A stretch of DNA of 64,000 nucleotides. Origin: Anadara kagoshimensis. Lineage: Eukaryota; Mollusca; Bivalvia; Arcoida; Arcidae. The stretch lies in contig CM037869.1 of the NCBI GenBank assembly GCA_021292105.1, forward strand, positions 43,493,990 to 43,557,989. Reading direction: 5' to 3'. Positions 10,306 to 21,170 of this stretch are shown piece after piece; within the stretch, counting starts at the first letter, position 1, and every line of letters starts with the position of its first letter. Under the pieces are notes generated by a model. It saw only the letters and a program-made list of their open reading frames with translations. It had not been told where the DNA came from and made no database searches. Made by a program: the position numbers and the translations under genes.

Positions 10306-11700
10306 ACAAGAGGCCCATGGGCCTTAACGCTCACCTGTGAGGCTGTGACCTTTGAACCCATGAGCTTCATTCAAATATCAAATGATAATTAGGCCAATAT
10401 TCTAATATACATCCCTATACAAAAAGTTTATAGTTTTTGAGATAAATAATCATCTCAGTACTTGTTTGTATCTGTGATCTTGACATTTGAACCCATGCCT
10501 TTCATTCAGATATCAAAATGACCACTGTGCCAGTACCAACAATATTCTAATATACATGCCTATACAAAAAGTTAATAGTTTTCAAGATAATTAACCACTT
10601 AGGTATTCATTCGCATCTGTGACCTTGACCTTTGAACCCATGACCTTCATTCATATATCAAAATGGTTGTTAGGCTAATACCTACAATATTCTAATATAC
10701 ATGCATATATAAAAAGTTAACAGTTTTCAAGATAATTAACCATTCAGGTATTCATTCACATCTGTGACCTTGACCTTTGAACCCATGACCTTCATTCATA
10801 TATCAAAATGATCGTTAGGATAATACCTAAAATATTCTAATATACATGCCTATACAAAAAGTCTATAGTTTTTGAGATAAATAATCATTTCAGTACTTGT
10901 TTACATCTGCGATCTTGACCTTTGAACTCATGACCTTTATTCATATATCAAATGACCATTGGGCCATTGCCTACAATATTTTAATATCCATGCCTATACA
11001 AAAAGTTCATAGTTTTGCAGATAATTAACTATTTTGGTAAACTTGTACATCTGTGACCTTGACCTTTGAACCCATGACCTTAATCGATATATCAAAATGA
11101 TCGTCATGTCAATACCTACAATTAACCAAAAATCCTACGTCATTATCACCAGAAATGTTTAAAAAATAGCATTTTTTATCAAAGGTCAAAAACTGGTACA
11201 TGACCTTGACCTTTGACCTTGACATTTTTTGGAAGAAAATAGCAAGACAAGATCAACAGTGAAAACTCCATATAATTATCTTCAGCCATTATGAAGTTAT
11301 AACAATAAATGTCTCATTTTAAAAATTACATAATTTTACGCAAAAAACGCGTAACCTAATTTTCGTCCAATTTTAATGAAAAACACAATTTGAATGTATC
11401 TAGGTATCCTGAATCCAAAAATCTAATCAAAATTTGCCTACACCTTTTGGTTTCAGAGAAGAAGATTTTTTTGTCTTTTGGCTATTTATAGTAACGACAG
11501 CCATATTGTTGGGCGTGGTCAAACCCCGAACACAATTTTGAAAGCCTGTTACCCAGGCATAATAATCACCAAGTTCCATCAAATTTGGCTCAGTAGTTTT
11601 GGAGGAGAAGATTAAAATGTAAAGTTTACGCACGACGCACGACGCACGACACACGACGGACGACGGACGGTGATAGATAGCAATAGCTCATTTGAGCCTG
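10306..11700 (-). mobile_element. Long element TE-F with internal tandem repeats (-)
   Basis: The inverted counterpart of 7837-8783: it starts ACAAGAGGCCCATGGGCCTT and ends in a GACGGACGGTGATAGATAG segment and AATAGCTCATTTGAGCC. Six or so units of 140-150 bp carry TGTGACCTTGACCTTTGAAC and CTAATATACATGCCTATACA. It has more repeat units than the plus copy, so unit number varies between copies. No coding frame. Confidence 0.75.
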
Positions 11701-11800
11701 CCGTGATATGGTTGACAAGGGGTCAAGATAGGCTGCAAATGCGGCACAATTTCCTCAGCCTTCTAGTGTTAAACTTTCGATAGGTCTGTACTGTGCAGAA
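11700..11800. mobile_element. MITE-A terminal fragment
   Basis: Contains TTGACAAGGGGTCAAGATAG and the terminus GTGTTAAACTTTCGATAGGT with CTGTACTGTG, but the other end is missing. Confidence 0.6.
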
Positions 11801-11974
11801 GGAGGTAGCAATTTGTAGCTGAATAAAAAATAATAAAAATGTACGCACTTGGCAATAGCCAATGACCACTGGTATAGGAAAACGAAACATTGAACGAATA
11901 AAATAAAATCACGAAATGCACAAACACTGGGTACACAGTATAGCTTGTAAAAGTGGCGCAACTTTTCTTTATAT

Positions 11975-12410
11975 CTACAACGTAGTCCTAATTCCTATCT
12001 CATAATTATAATATTTTCACATAAAATTACACATTGTGTGTTTTAATAACTTCCATTGGGTGTAATCTAAAATTGCACGTTGAAAGTTTTGCATAACTTG
12101 TCTCTGTAGTCCTAATTTCTATCTCATAATTGTTAACATTTTCACATAAAATTACACACTGCGTGTGATAAATTTTAATAACTTCCATTGGGTGTAATCT
12201 AAAAATGCACGATGAGTTTTGCATGACTTGTCTCTATAACTACAATTGTAGTCCTAATTTCTATCTCATAACTATTACATTTATTTTACACATAAAATGT
12301 AAATTTGCTAACACACACGTTGCAACTTTCATGTGTGTAATGAATTTTAATAACCTCGATTGCATGGGTGTAATCTAAAATGCAAGATGAAAGTTTTGCA
12401 TAAGTACAGT
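11975..12410. repeat. Tandem repeat, about 3 units of 125-150 bp
   Basis: Each unit carries TCCTAATTTCTATCTCATAA, TTTCACATAAAATTACACA and CTTCCATTGGGTGTAATCTA. Units start near 11985, 12109 and 12250; the third is the most diverged. Confidence 0.8.
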
Positions 12411-12497
12411 GAAATCTGCGTATGCTCAACCATATTACTGTCATTTAGTTGAAGAATATTGAGATGCATGGTTGAGGATCTTTATTTGTTGAAAATA

Positions 12498-12655
12498 CAG
12501 TCGAACTTGTCTTTAAGGTCACCTCTAAATAAGGACCACTCGCTTTTAAAGGACAATAAAATTATATCTCAATTGTTTCTTAACTTGTATATGAAGGCCA
12601 CCTGCCCATAAAGGCTGCTTTTACTGGTTCCCTGCCTTTATAGACAGGTTTGGCT
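12498..12655. mobile_element. MITE-C copy
   Basis: Opens with TA-CAGTCGAACTTGTCTTTAA and closes with CCTTTATAGACAGGTTTGGC, imperfect inverted repeats around AAGGTCACC motifs. A second copy with a better right end (AGACAGGTTTGACTGTA) is at 55093-55256. Confidence 0.6.
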
Positions 12656-12689
12656 ATATATGGTCCGACAAATCTTAGAAATAACCGCA

Positions 12690-12893
12690 TTCCGGTGTTG
12701 GTTAATTTTTTAAGCTATTTTGGGAATTTAAGATTACTTAAAGGTTATATCTTTCTTATTAAAAATATTTATTCATTTTTTATTGTTTTTATTTTTTTAG
12801 AGAGAGAGAGAGTGTGTGTGAAATTTTTTACTAAATTTAAGGGTTTAGCTTTAAGGGGAATCTTAGTTAAGGAATGATTGTAAAACTAGGGGC
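12690..12893. mobile_element. MITE-B right-half fragment
   Basis: Shows GGGGAATCTTAGTTAAGGAA and TGATTGTAAAACTAGGGGCT, matching the right terminus of MITE-B at 32335-32589. A short GA/GT run lies inside at 12800-12820. Confidence 0.5.
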
Positions 12894-13183
12894 TTGTAGC
12901 TGTAAACTGTAAGAATATTTTTTTTAAAAAAGTTGTTTTTCCCTTATTTTCTGTGTTTGTTCTGGAGCCAGGGGTTTTTATGTTTATATTTACCTATAGT
13001 ATTTATAGGTGGATATAAACACAAAGGTTTCCTTGTTACTTATGTCAGTAATTTTGACGACTTACAAGACTTGTTAACATAAATTATTACATGTAAAAAT
13101 TGGGTCGATTTATGTTTCAATTTGTGACGTCACTGAATATCTTATGTGCCTATAAAAACCGAATGTGACACGAAAAAATGTAT

Positions 13184-13345
13184 GGCACAGGCCCGTCGAA
13201 AGTTTAACACTGAGCGAACACTGAGTCGAAGCAAGGCTGTCGGATATGGATCGCTAGTGACCAAAAAGCTTCCGAGAAACGGATCGAAATAAAACTTAAT
13301 AGGGGTCGAGACAAGGTGTCGACTTTCTGTCATTCTAACACTTGG
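13184..13345. mobile_element. Truncated MITE-A copy
   Basis: ACAGGCCCGTCGAAAGTTTA followed by ACACTGAGCGAACACTGAG is a clear left end; the interior ends around CACTTGGCC without a matching right end. Confidence 0.6.
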
Positions 13346-13688
13346 CCATTGTCTATATACGGCGGTACAAAGACAGATGTTTTTCCCTCGGTACTCCGAT
13401 TATCTACACCATCGTCTTAGCGTAAAACACGATTACTCTTTTCCTTTTTTGTGAAGGGGAGTTTCTGGTACTTATTTGATCTTGAATACTTGGCGCAAAT
13501 TTTTAGAACTCTAGTGTCAAGTGATGTGGGTCTCATTAATATTCTGTTTAAGTACTACAGAATTATGGCCTAGTAACATTTGATTTAAACCATTAACATA
13601 CTGCATTAAACGTGTCAAATTCTCTCACGATCAATCTGATTTAGTACGTAAAGGCAATTGAGATTTGAAAATTAATTATTACTGTAAA

Positions 13689-14129
13689 CAGTACAGACCT
13701 GTCGAAAGTTAAACACTAAGGTAACGCATTAATATAAGTACTGTAATCCACCTTTTATGAATTTGCGGATATTAACTTTCGCGATTCTCTAACCAAAACC
13801 ATTTCGCTACTATTAACGTCCGCGGTTTGGACTTTAGCTGAATAATAGTATTTGGTATAAATATTTATATTTTTAAAACAAGTTCGCGACAAACTTTTGC
13901 GATTATTTTGTCTTCGCGAAAAACACAAACGGTTCATCAAGATGGTTTACAGTATAGTGCCGGATCAGTGCGAATGGGAAAAAGATCTCGGCTCCTTGTT
14001 ATAGCTCTACATCTCAGTATCTTTTTAGCGGCTCCGACTTATCTTTCTGCAGTTTTTCACTAGCTATTCATATCCGGACTCCTTTTCGTAAGTTCAGCTT
14101 TAAATTTTCGACAGGTCCGTACCGAACTT
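13689..14129. mobile_element. MITE-A copy interrupted by another MITE
   Basis: Left end ACAGTACAGACCTGTCGAAA at 13689; right end AAATTTTCGACAGGTCCGTA near 14125. A 212-bp element with its own TA target duplication sits at 13741-13952. Confidence 0.65.
13741..13952. mobile_element. MITE-E nested in MITE-A
   Basis: Inverted ends CTGTAATCCACC and GATGGTTTACAG are flanked by TA on both sides. The interior is rich in TTCGCG/CGCGAA motifs, as in the related elements at 29112-29287 and 36892-37457. TA duplication suggests a Tc1/mariner-type mobiliser. Confidence 0.6.
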
Positions 14130-14171
14130 CGTCTATTCGCATAATTGAATGTGTCTAATTATGCAACAATA

Positions 14172-14762
14172 CAGTACAGACCTGTCGAAAGTTTAACACT
14201 GAGCTAAGAAAAAGAAGTCAAAGCTCGACAGCCGAGTGGCAGACAAATAGGTATAAATAGTGACCGGAAAGCTATAGAGAGAATGCAGCTGCCGAAAAGC
14301 TGTCGAGATATAGCTAACAAGATGTTGAGTGAGTGGGTGAGTGAGTGAGTAATGGTGTTTAACGTCCCAGTCAAGAATATTTCACTTATATCGAGACGTC
14401 GCCAGCGATATAGGCGAAGGCGCAGAAATTTTGCCTGTGCGTTGCGCTCATGGCATTATACAACAGGGTTCTTTAGCGTGCCAAGCCCACTGTGACACGG
14501 GACCTCGTTTATTTTAAGTTCCCACCCGAAAGAACCGTGACTTTGATTTCGTAATGCCGTGTGCTTGGCGAAAGAACAGTCACTACCCACTTTCTAGTCT
14601 TGGGTCAGACCCAGCCGTGGATCGAAACCACCACCTCCCACTTATAGAGCGAGCACTCTACCAACTGAGCCACCGCAGTGGTGTAAACGAGATGTTGAGA
14701 TGAGTTGTCGAGTTGGCACTTATTCGTGAGCTTAGTGTTCAACTTTCACCAGGCCTGTATTG
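14172..14762. mobile_element. MITE-A copy interrupted by SINE-A
   Basis: TA-CAGTACAGACCTGTCGAAA at the left and AGGCCTGTATTG-TA at the right enclose interior blocks AAAGCTGTCGAGATATAGC and GTCGAGTTGGCACTTATTCG. A SINE-A at 14330-14690 splits it. Confidence 0.75.
14330..14690 (-). mobile_element. SINE-A nested in MITE-A
   Basis: Minus orientation: tail (TGAG)n at the left, tRNA-like head (complement of CTACCAACTGAGCCACCGCA) at the right. The direct repeat GATGTTGAG at 14321-14329 and 14691-14699 marks the target duplication. Confidence 0.85.
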
Positions 14763-14983
14763 TACGTTTAATTTAGAACTTAAAGGTGGTAATAAAAATT
14801 ATTTAAAATTAATTACAGATAATCAAGGTCATAAATCGTCACCTTGTTTGACGTTTATAGCGTATAAAATTGAAATTTTATTTAAATTATGTCAATTGAT
14901 GACCAGAAACATATTTATTTTCATGATACGTCCTTTGTCAGAGCATAAGGAATATAATACAATACTACTGTTATAATACTAAG

Positions 14984-15209
14984 AGTACAGGCCTGTTGAA
15001 AGTTCAATACTAAGCCAACAAATTAGTGTCGAATTGGTAGCTCATCTCGGCCCCTCGTTACTCATATATATATCTCGACAACTTTAATTTTGGGCAGAAG
15101 CTATACCTATCTGTCTGCAGTTCATCGGTCACTAGCTATCCACACCTCGGCCACTCGGCAGCCGAGCTTCGATTACTTTTCGTTAGCTCAGCGAATCTGG
15201 TACTGTATG
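14984..15209. mobile_element. MITE-A, near full-length copy
   Basis: AGTACAGGCCTGTTGAAAGT opens and GGTACTGTA closes the element; the interior keeps GCTCATCTCGGCCCCTCGTT, CTAGCTATCCACACCTCGG and CGAGCTTCGATTACTTTTCG in the consensus order. Confidence 0.75.
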
Positions 15210-16484
15210 TCATTGTTTGAAAGATATGGCAGATTTAAATGATAAATGATTTCAGTGCATTTACAACCACAATTTACGCAAGAAGATGTTAAATATAACT
15301 GTTTTATTATCTAAATTATCTTAGAAATGTGTGACGCATCACAAACACTGGTTTCCTAATATAACTTGAACTATTTACTTAACACAGTTTATCTGTCATT
15401 ATATCAGCCCGTCAAACAATACAGGATAAATGTATGACATGGTTAATCCAAAATTTTTTGATAATTTTTATTATTTTTATATCCAAATGTTTTAATTAAA
15501 ATGAATTAACAAGAAATCCTTCTTTTTTTAGTTTCAGACATACTACAGTAAACAACGTTCCTACTGCAAAACGACATGAAATCACATACTGGGTGCAAAA
15601 AATGATGTCACAACAACGATTGGATTTACCAGAAGCACTACATCACTGAAACGCCAATAAACCCGTTTTTACATCTGCTCCAAAGTGTTACGCTTATAAA
15701 CGTATCGTCTGCTTCTGTTGACAGGATAAAAACGGAAACAATCCAATTATTAAAGTTGATCACAAAATAATGAATTCGAAGACTTGAAGATTCCATTTAT
15801 CGTCTGGACTGTGCCTGCATATGTTAATAACTAATAATAACTTTACTTAACAACACCTAGACAGTAGTCCTATGATACGGGTCTGTTGCAACAAAAATGT
15901 CAGCAAAACCACTGATCAGCCAAAAACCAGTGACAACAAAATTGTATGACTTTTCACGGATCTTCTACATATATCAACAATATTGAACTTCAATATCTTA
16001 TTAGTTCTATACTGATGTTAACATTCGTGTGACCATACCATAACGTCCAGCAAAACCATTGATATTCTGCTTCGACAACCTCAGTCACAATATGAAATAT
16101 GTGTGGTAATTTCTAGTCTCTCACCTTCCATAGTAAAGAGATAAACAAAGTGAATTAATTCGAAGATTTCATTATCATCTGTGCATTGCCTGCACATGTG
16201 CTAAAATTCTTGTCTCACATCTTCTGTAATATCAGGGATACAAACGCAAACAATATTATTTGAATATATAAACCCCTAAGCTTCTACCATTTCCCTTTGC
16301 GGTCAGTTCCTTTGGTGGTCCTGATGTTACATCCACACGTTTTCCACCAAAAAGCACGAAGGATGTACGGGTTATTGTTTTCTTATGATTTGACCTACAA
16401 TTGATGGGCGCCCATAAAGTCTTCACGGAATGAATATGTCTTTGATCATTCACGTTTGATACTAGCAACATCCGAAACTTAAAC
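15210..16484. other. Upstream region of the TLR gene; weak internal duplication
   Basis: No known repeat family is recognised. Parts of 15720-15840 (GGATAAAAACGGAAACAAT, AATTCGAAGACTTGAAGATT, TGCCTGCATATG) reappear loosely at 16150-16255, suggesting an old duplication of about 450 bp. Core promoter elements could not be assigned with confidence. An in-frame TGA at 16443-16445 precedes the TLR start. Confidence 0.5.
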
Positions 16485-19400
16485 ATGAAAATGTCGTTTG
16501 TTTCTTTGTTGATTATCATTTGTAGTAGTTTAGTATTCTGCAAAGAGGATTGCATTGTTCCTGAATGTCTTTTCAAAATTCGAGGATTACCGCCGATGAA
16601 TATCATAGAAAGATTTGGTAAACCTGTTCCGGTGTTTGGTAAAGCCATGTTGATAAAGTCTCCGAAAGGATTTAATGAATGTAAAGCAGACATAGGGAAA
16701 TTTATTAGTTTGTATACGGATAAATTCGATGGGAGAGACTTGGTCGCAGTTTTTGGATTTAGATGCAGAAATTACGATTTGGTACATTTTTCAAATTTCC
16801 CTGAAAATGGTTCCAGGCCAGAGAATGTGATGAGTTTTCTTCAAGTTGAAGGTTGTAGAATTTCATTACAAGACTATAACGAACTAGCAAATCATACAAA
16901 CACAGAACATGTTTTATTCCGAGCACACGTAATCTCAGACGAACATACATTATGTTCAGAAAGTAAAACTACAAATATTGACGTAGGGTCATCGTTAAAC
17001 AGCACATATAACGAATTGAAGAATTCAGAAAACGCCACAATTAGTGAAATGAAAACTTTAGAAAACAGTTCAAATATTGAATTTAAGACTTCAGAAAATG
17101 TCACAGTTAGTGAAATGAAAAATACAGATAACACCACAAATAGTGAATTGAAGGATTCAGGAAACACCACAAATATTGAATTAGATGCTTTAGAAAACAC
17201 CACCAATAGTGAATGGAAGGATGCAGGAAACACCACACATATTGAATTGGATGCTTTAGAAAACACCAACAATAGTGAATGGAAGGATTCAGGAAACACC
17301 ACAAATATTGAATTGGATTCTTCAGAAAACAACATAAAAAATGAATTGAAAACACCAGAAAATAAAACCGTGAGCGAAATGAAAATTTCAGAAAACAACA
17401 CAGTTAGTGAAATGAAAACTTCAGACAATACCCCAAATAGTGAATTGAAAGTTCAGTGTACTTTATTTGACAGTGCGCTGGATGTATGGGTGGAGAATCC
17501 GCCTAACAACAATGACACCAGTTTGTCCTTCATAACACAATGTGATGGTTCATTCCCTTTAATGAGAGAAGCTATATTTTCTGGTATGAGATGGAAAGAG
17601 ATGCCAAAAGAGATTATGTATAAATTTCCAAATCTGCAAACTTTAGAAATTACAAATAATTATTTGACAGTACCTCCGAAGGAATTTCCCTGGAATGATT
17701 CTTTATTGTTCTCCCCAAGGAATATCTCACGAACATCCAGCATGGCTGAACAATATAGCAAGGTGTACAACATCGAAATAGAAGCCAATCTTACTAGAAG
17801 GGTATATCGACTTGATAACAATCGTATAACAAATTTATCCGAATTCCAATTCCATGGATATCTTCACATGATTAGTTTAAAAAATAACAACTTAAGTTAT
17901 ATTGGTCAAACTACTTTCTCAAACGTAAAAGGACTTCAACATATTTCTTTGGATCAAAATAATTTGTCTGTTTTGCCTACATTTTTATTCCGGGGACTTA
18001 AACATCTTCGACATTTAAGTTTACAAGATAATGCTTTGTACAAACTTGAACCTGAGACATTTGAAGATTTAACACAATTGGTGTATCTAAATTTGGCAAA
18101 TAATTCATTGGGTCATTTGAAGAATGGATTATTTGTAAATCAGGTAAGATTAAAGGAAATTCATTTGGAACATAACAAATTGACTTCCGTATCATCAAAT
18201 GTGTTTCCAATCTCTACTATTAGTTTACATTCAGTTTTCTTACATAACAATCCTTTAGAGAAATTTCCAGAATTTTTGTTTTACATTAGGAATTTAAGAC
18301 AAGCTAATTTACAAAATGGAAATATATCTTTCCGAAATTTCTCTGAAATAATTGTAAGAGTGATCAATCCATATCTGATTGAAAGTATAGCGAGAACAAC
18401 GTCGTCAGAGATGGATTTCAAGAAAGTTCCCGAACATATGCGCAAAATAGATCTTTCTGCTAACAAAATAAACACATTTGGAATAGATTCGGAAATATTA
18501 AGTATCAAGAAATATTGGCAAAGATTGGAAATAATTTTAAAACATTTTCATTTTGTGTTGGATAATAACCCGATACGATGTAATTGTGAGTTCATTCCGT
18601 TTTCAAATGTCATCAGTCAGTTTGTTCAAAACGGAAGTTTTACTGGAAAAGAATATTTCTTCAACGAGTGGAAATGCCAATGGCCAGAAGAATTAGTCAA
18701 CCGGCCGATGTTAAAGGTAAAGGAAGAAGAGACATATTGTGAGAAAAATATCACTTCTTGTCCAGACAATTGTACTTGTTATGAACGATCTATAAGTAAA
18801 ATAGTTATTGTTGACTGTAGAGACAGAAATTTCATGGAACTTCCACATACCCTTCCAAATACGAAATTAGAGTTGTGGTTACAAGGTAACAATGTATCAT
18901 CATTGACCTACAGGGAATACCTTAAACAGGTAACACGTATGTATATGAGTGAAAATATTCTTGAACATATAGACCAAAAGGCTATGGAGGAACTTAGAAA
19001 TATTCAGATTTTACGTTTAGATTCAAACATGCTTGCAAGCCTACCACCAGCCATTAGAGGCATAAAATCAAAGGAGATATACTTGAAGGGCAATCCATTT
19101 AAATGTGACTGTAATACACTGTGGATGAAATCGTGGATTATGGAAAAAGTCGGTGTTATACGTGACGTCGCGTCGATCGCTTGTAACATTGACGATGGAA
19201 AGGGTAAACAATTTGTAAGTGTTCCCGATGAGGAATTTATCTGTGTTGAAGGGTTCGATTCAATGAAGCACATGATAACACCTGCGATCGCGTGTTCTCT
19301 GTCCATCGCAATTTTTCTTGCAATCTTGTGTTTTACTTATATCTGCCGACTTGAGATCAAAGTTCTTCTTTACATTTATTTTGGAATTCATCCATTTGAT

Positions 19401-20594
19401 AAGGACGAAAATTCCGGGGACGAAGAAATCGATGTTGTTATAGTCCATTCTCCATCGATTACCGAATGGGTTCACGAAAATATTGTTAGTTTCTTAAAGC
19501 AAAATGGCCGCCAGTATGTTGTATGCGAAATGATGCGAGATTTTATAGCCGGATTTTCGTATCAGGAAAATATTACCAGTACAGTGAGACACAGTAAAAG
19601 GATGTTGATTATACTCTCAAAGGATATGATGGATGATAATGATTTAATCAAAGTGGCTTGGAACGAGGCACAGGAAAAGATAAAAGAACACAGGACAAAT
19701 TACGTCATTTTTATGACACATCACGTTCAGTCAAAACAGATACAGAACAAAGATTTAAAACGATATTTTAAGAGAGGCAGATGTATTGATACCGAGGACA
19801 GTCTATTTAAGGAGAAGGTTTTGTATTCAATGCCGGATCTTAAGGCAGGTAAGGACGATTCAGAACGTGATCTTCCGGACCTTAGAGAGACTATTCAGGA
19901 CATGTATGGTCCTTTTGATGATGCAAATATTGCAAAAGACAATACATTGTTTATTGCTTATTCAGATAAAGAACTAAACTACACTCTCAAAGAGTTAAAA
20001 CCAACATTGGAAAACCTTGGTCATAATCTTTATTTACCGGATAGAGATTTTATACCCGGAGCATCAAAGGAAGAAAATATATTAAAAGCCGTGGACAGCT
20101 GCATCCATACCCTGTTCCTGATATCAGGAGAAAATTTACAAGATGAATGGTCACTTTTTACTTTCAGATGTGCAACTGAAAAATCATTAAGACAAAAATG
20201 TAACCATCTTATTGTTCTTATAACAGACGATATCCGGTTTGAGGATATGGATGAGGAAGTTAAATATTATATGAAAACACACGTGACACTTGACATTCGG
20301 AGCACGTGGTATTGGAAAAGAGTGATTAATTCGCTTCCAAGTTTAGCTCCAACGAAGAACCACGAAAAAAGGTTGGATAATGTTGATACAGACATTGATC
20401 CTCATGTTTTATATTTAAATAAACGGAATTTAGAACAAAATGAAATTATACCTAAACCCGAAACTGAACACAAAAATATGGAAACACATACAGATGACTG
20501 TACTTGTGAGAAATGTGCTTTAGAGAACAAAAATACAGAGTATAAAGGTGATACGATAGAACTGAAGGTTATTGACGGTGACACAGCGGTTTGA
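16485..20594 (+). CDS. Toll-like receptor with tandem (twin) TIR domains, intronless
   Basis: 1369 codons in one frame, first ATG after an in-frame stop 13 codons upstream (an ATG two codons later is also possible). Order: signal peptide (about 1-19), a Cys-containing N-terminal region, roughly 14 repeats of 11 residues with N-glycosylation sequons (about 173-321), leucine-rich repeats from about 384, an LRR C-cap (NPIRCNCEF, about 697), an LRR N-cap (CPDNCTCYE, about 759), a short second LRR block with C-cap (NPFKCDCN, about 870), a transmembrane helix (about 929-953), TIR1 (about 982-1122) and TIR2 (about 1153-1289), and an 80-residue tail. Two cysteine clusters are the protostome Toll architecture. 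TIR1 box 1 is DVVIVHS and its BB loop reads RDFIAG; TIR2 has FIAYSD and canonical RDFIPG. It should sit in the plasma or endosomal membrane and signal through MyD88-type TIR adaptors; the ligand is unknown. Lack of introns fits expanded bivalve TLRs or a retrocopy. Confidence 0.93.
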   Translation: MKMSFVSLLIIICSSLVFCKEDCIVPECLFKIRGLPPMNIIERFGKPVPVFGKAMLIKSPKGFNECKADIGKFISLYTDKFDGRDLVAVFGFRCRNYDLVHFSNFPENGSRPENVMSFLQVEGCRISLQDYNELANHTNTEHVLFRAHVISDEHTLCSESKTTNIDVGSSLNSTYNELKNSENATISEMKTLENSSNIEFKTSENVTVSEMKNTDNTTNSELKDSGNTTNIELDALENTTNSEWKDAGNTTHIELDALENTNNSEWKDSGNTTNIELDSSENNIKNELKTPENKTVSEMKISENNTVSEMKTSDNTPNSELKVQCTLFDSALDVWVENPPNNNDTSLSFITQCDGSFPLMREAIFSGMRWKEMPKEIMYKFPNLQTLEITNNYLTVPPKEFPWNDSLLFSPRNISRTSSMAEQYSKVYNIEIEANLTRRVYRLDNNRITNLSEFQFHGYLHMISLKNNNLSYIGQTTFSNVKGLQHISLDQNNLSVLPTFLFRGLKHLRHLSLQDNALYKLEPETFEDLTQLVYLNLANNSLGHLKNGLFVNQVRLKEIHLEHNKLTSVSSNVFPISTISLHSVFLHNNPLEKFPEFLFYIRNLRQANLQNGNISFRNFSEIIVRVINPYLIESIARTTSSEMDFKKVPEHMRKIDLSANKINTFGIDSEILSIKKYWQRLEIILKHFHFVLDNNPIRCNCEFIPFSNVISQFVQNGSFTGKEYFFNEWKCQWPEELVNRPMLKVKEEETYCEKNITSCPDNCTCYERSISKIVIVDCRDRNFMELPHTLPNTKLELWLQGNNVSSLTYREYLKQVTRMYMSENILEHIDQKAMEELRNIQILRLDSNMLASLPPAIRGIKSKEIYLKGNPFKCDCNTLWMKSWIMEKVGVIRDVASIACNIDDGKGKQFVSVPDEEFICVEGFDSMKHMITPAIACSLSIAIFLAILCFTYICRLEIKVLLYIYFGIHPFDKDENSGDEEIDVVIVHSPSITEWVHENIVSFLKQNGRQYVVCEMMRDFIAGFSYQENITSTVRHSKRMLIILSKDMMDDNDLIKVAWNEAQEKIKEHRTNYVIFMTHHVQSKQIQNKDLKRYFKRGRCIDTEDSLFKEKVLYSMPDLKAGKDDSERDLPDLRETIQDMYGPFDDANIAKDNTLFIAYSDKELNYTLKELKPTLENLGHNLYLPDRDFIPGASKEENILKAVDSCIHTLFLISGENLQDEWSLFTFRCATEKSLRQKCNHLIVLITDDIRFEDMDEEVKYYMKTHVTLDIRSTWYWKRVINSLPSLAPTKNHEKRLDNVDTDIDPHVLYLNKRNLEQNEIIPKPETEHKNMETHTDDCTCEKCALENKNTEYKGDTIELKVIDGDTAV
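17001..17449 (+). repeat. 33-bp coding minisatellite in the TLR ectodomain
   Basis: About 13.5 units of 33 bp encode 11-residue repeats of the type ENTTNSEWKDS, alternating with GNTTNIELDAL. Most units carry an N-x-S/T sequon, giving a dense array of potential N-glycans between the N-terminal region and the LRRs. Units stay in frame and differ at several positions, so the array is not freshly homogenised throughout. Long antisense open frames across this stretch are an effect of the repeat. Confidence 0.9.
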
Positions 20595-21170
20595 TTGATG
20601 TTCGGTATTGCAATATTTCCAAATAAGGAATTAGGCTATGTTAACTAGTAACCAAAATCACCAAGGTCTATAAGTTTTTGAGAAATTCTTTCAAAAAACA
20701 AATTTGTGAAAAACATGTATTGCAGACGGCAATACATAAAATATGTATTAAAATATTTTTAAACGCTATATTTTCACAAATTTTGAACTTTTGTAATTTT
20801 AAATTTGTGGAAACATAGATTATGTATGAGAAGAATATATTTTTGTAGAAACTTGTATACAAATAAGGATGCTCTTCATTTTTCTTTACGATCCGTTATA
20901 AAATATAGATGCATCTTAACTACATGTATTTCATATCAAAATAAAACAATCTGAATAACATGTACGTGGCAAATGTTAATCCACATGTATCCACAAGTCA
21001 AAGAGAACAAGACAAGAAATAAATATATTCTTAATCAACCCCAACACTAAAACAAGTGAAACTGAAACAAAAGAAAGAAATTTATGTGAAATAACAGGTA
21101 CTTGGAAATTTAAGGCTTATATTAATCAAAGTTATATATGTATAGATGAATATTTCCAACTAATTAAAAA
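20595..21170 (+). other. TLR 3' flank with a likely polyadenylation signal
   Basis: AT-rich sequence. AATAAA at 20939-20944, about 345 bp past the stop, is the first plausible poly(A) signal. Nothing else is seen. Confidence 0.45.

Noticed and set aside
16892..17428. 178-codon open frame on the minus strand inside the TLR gene
   Set aside because: It is the antisense reading of the 33-bp coding minisatellite; the repetitive peptide is a mirror of the sense repeat, and the sense frame has clear domains.
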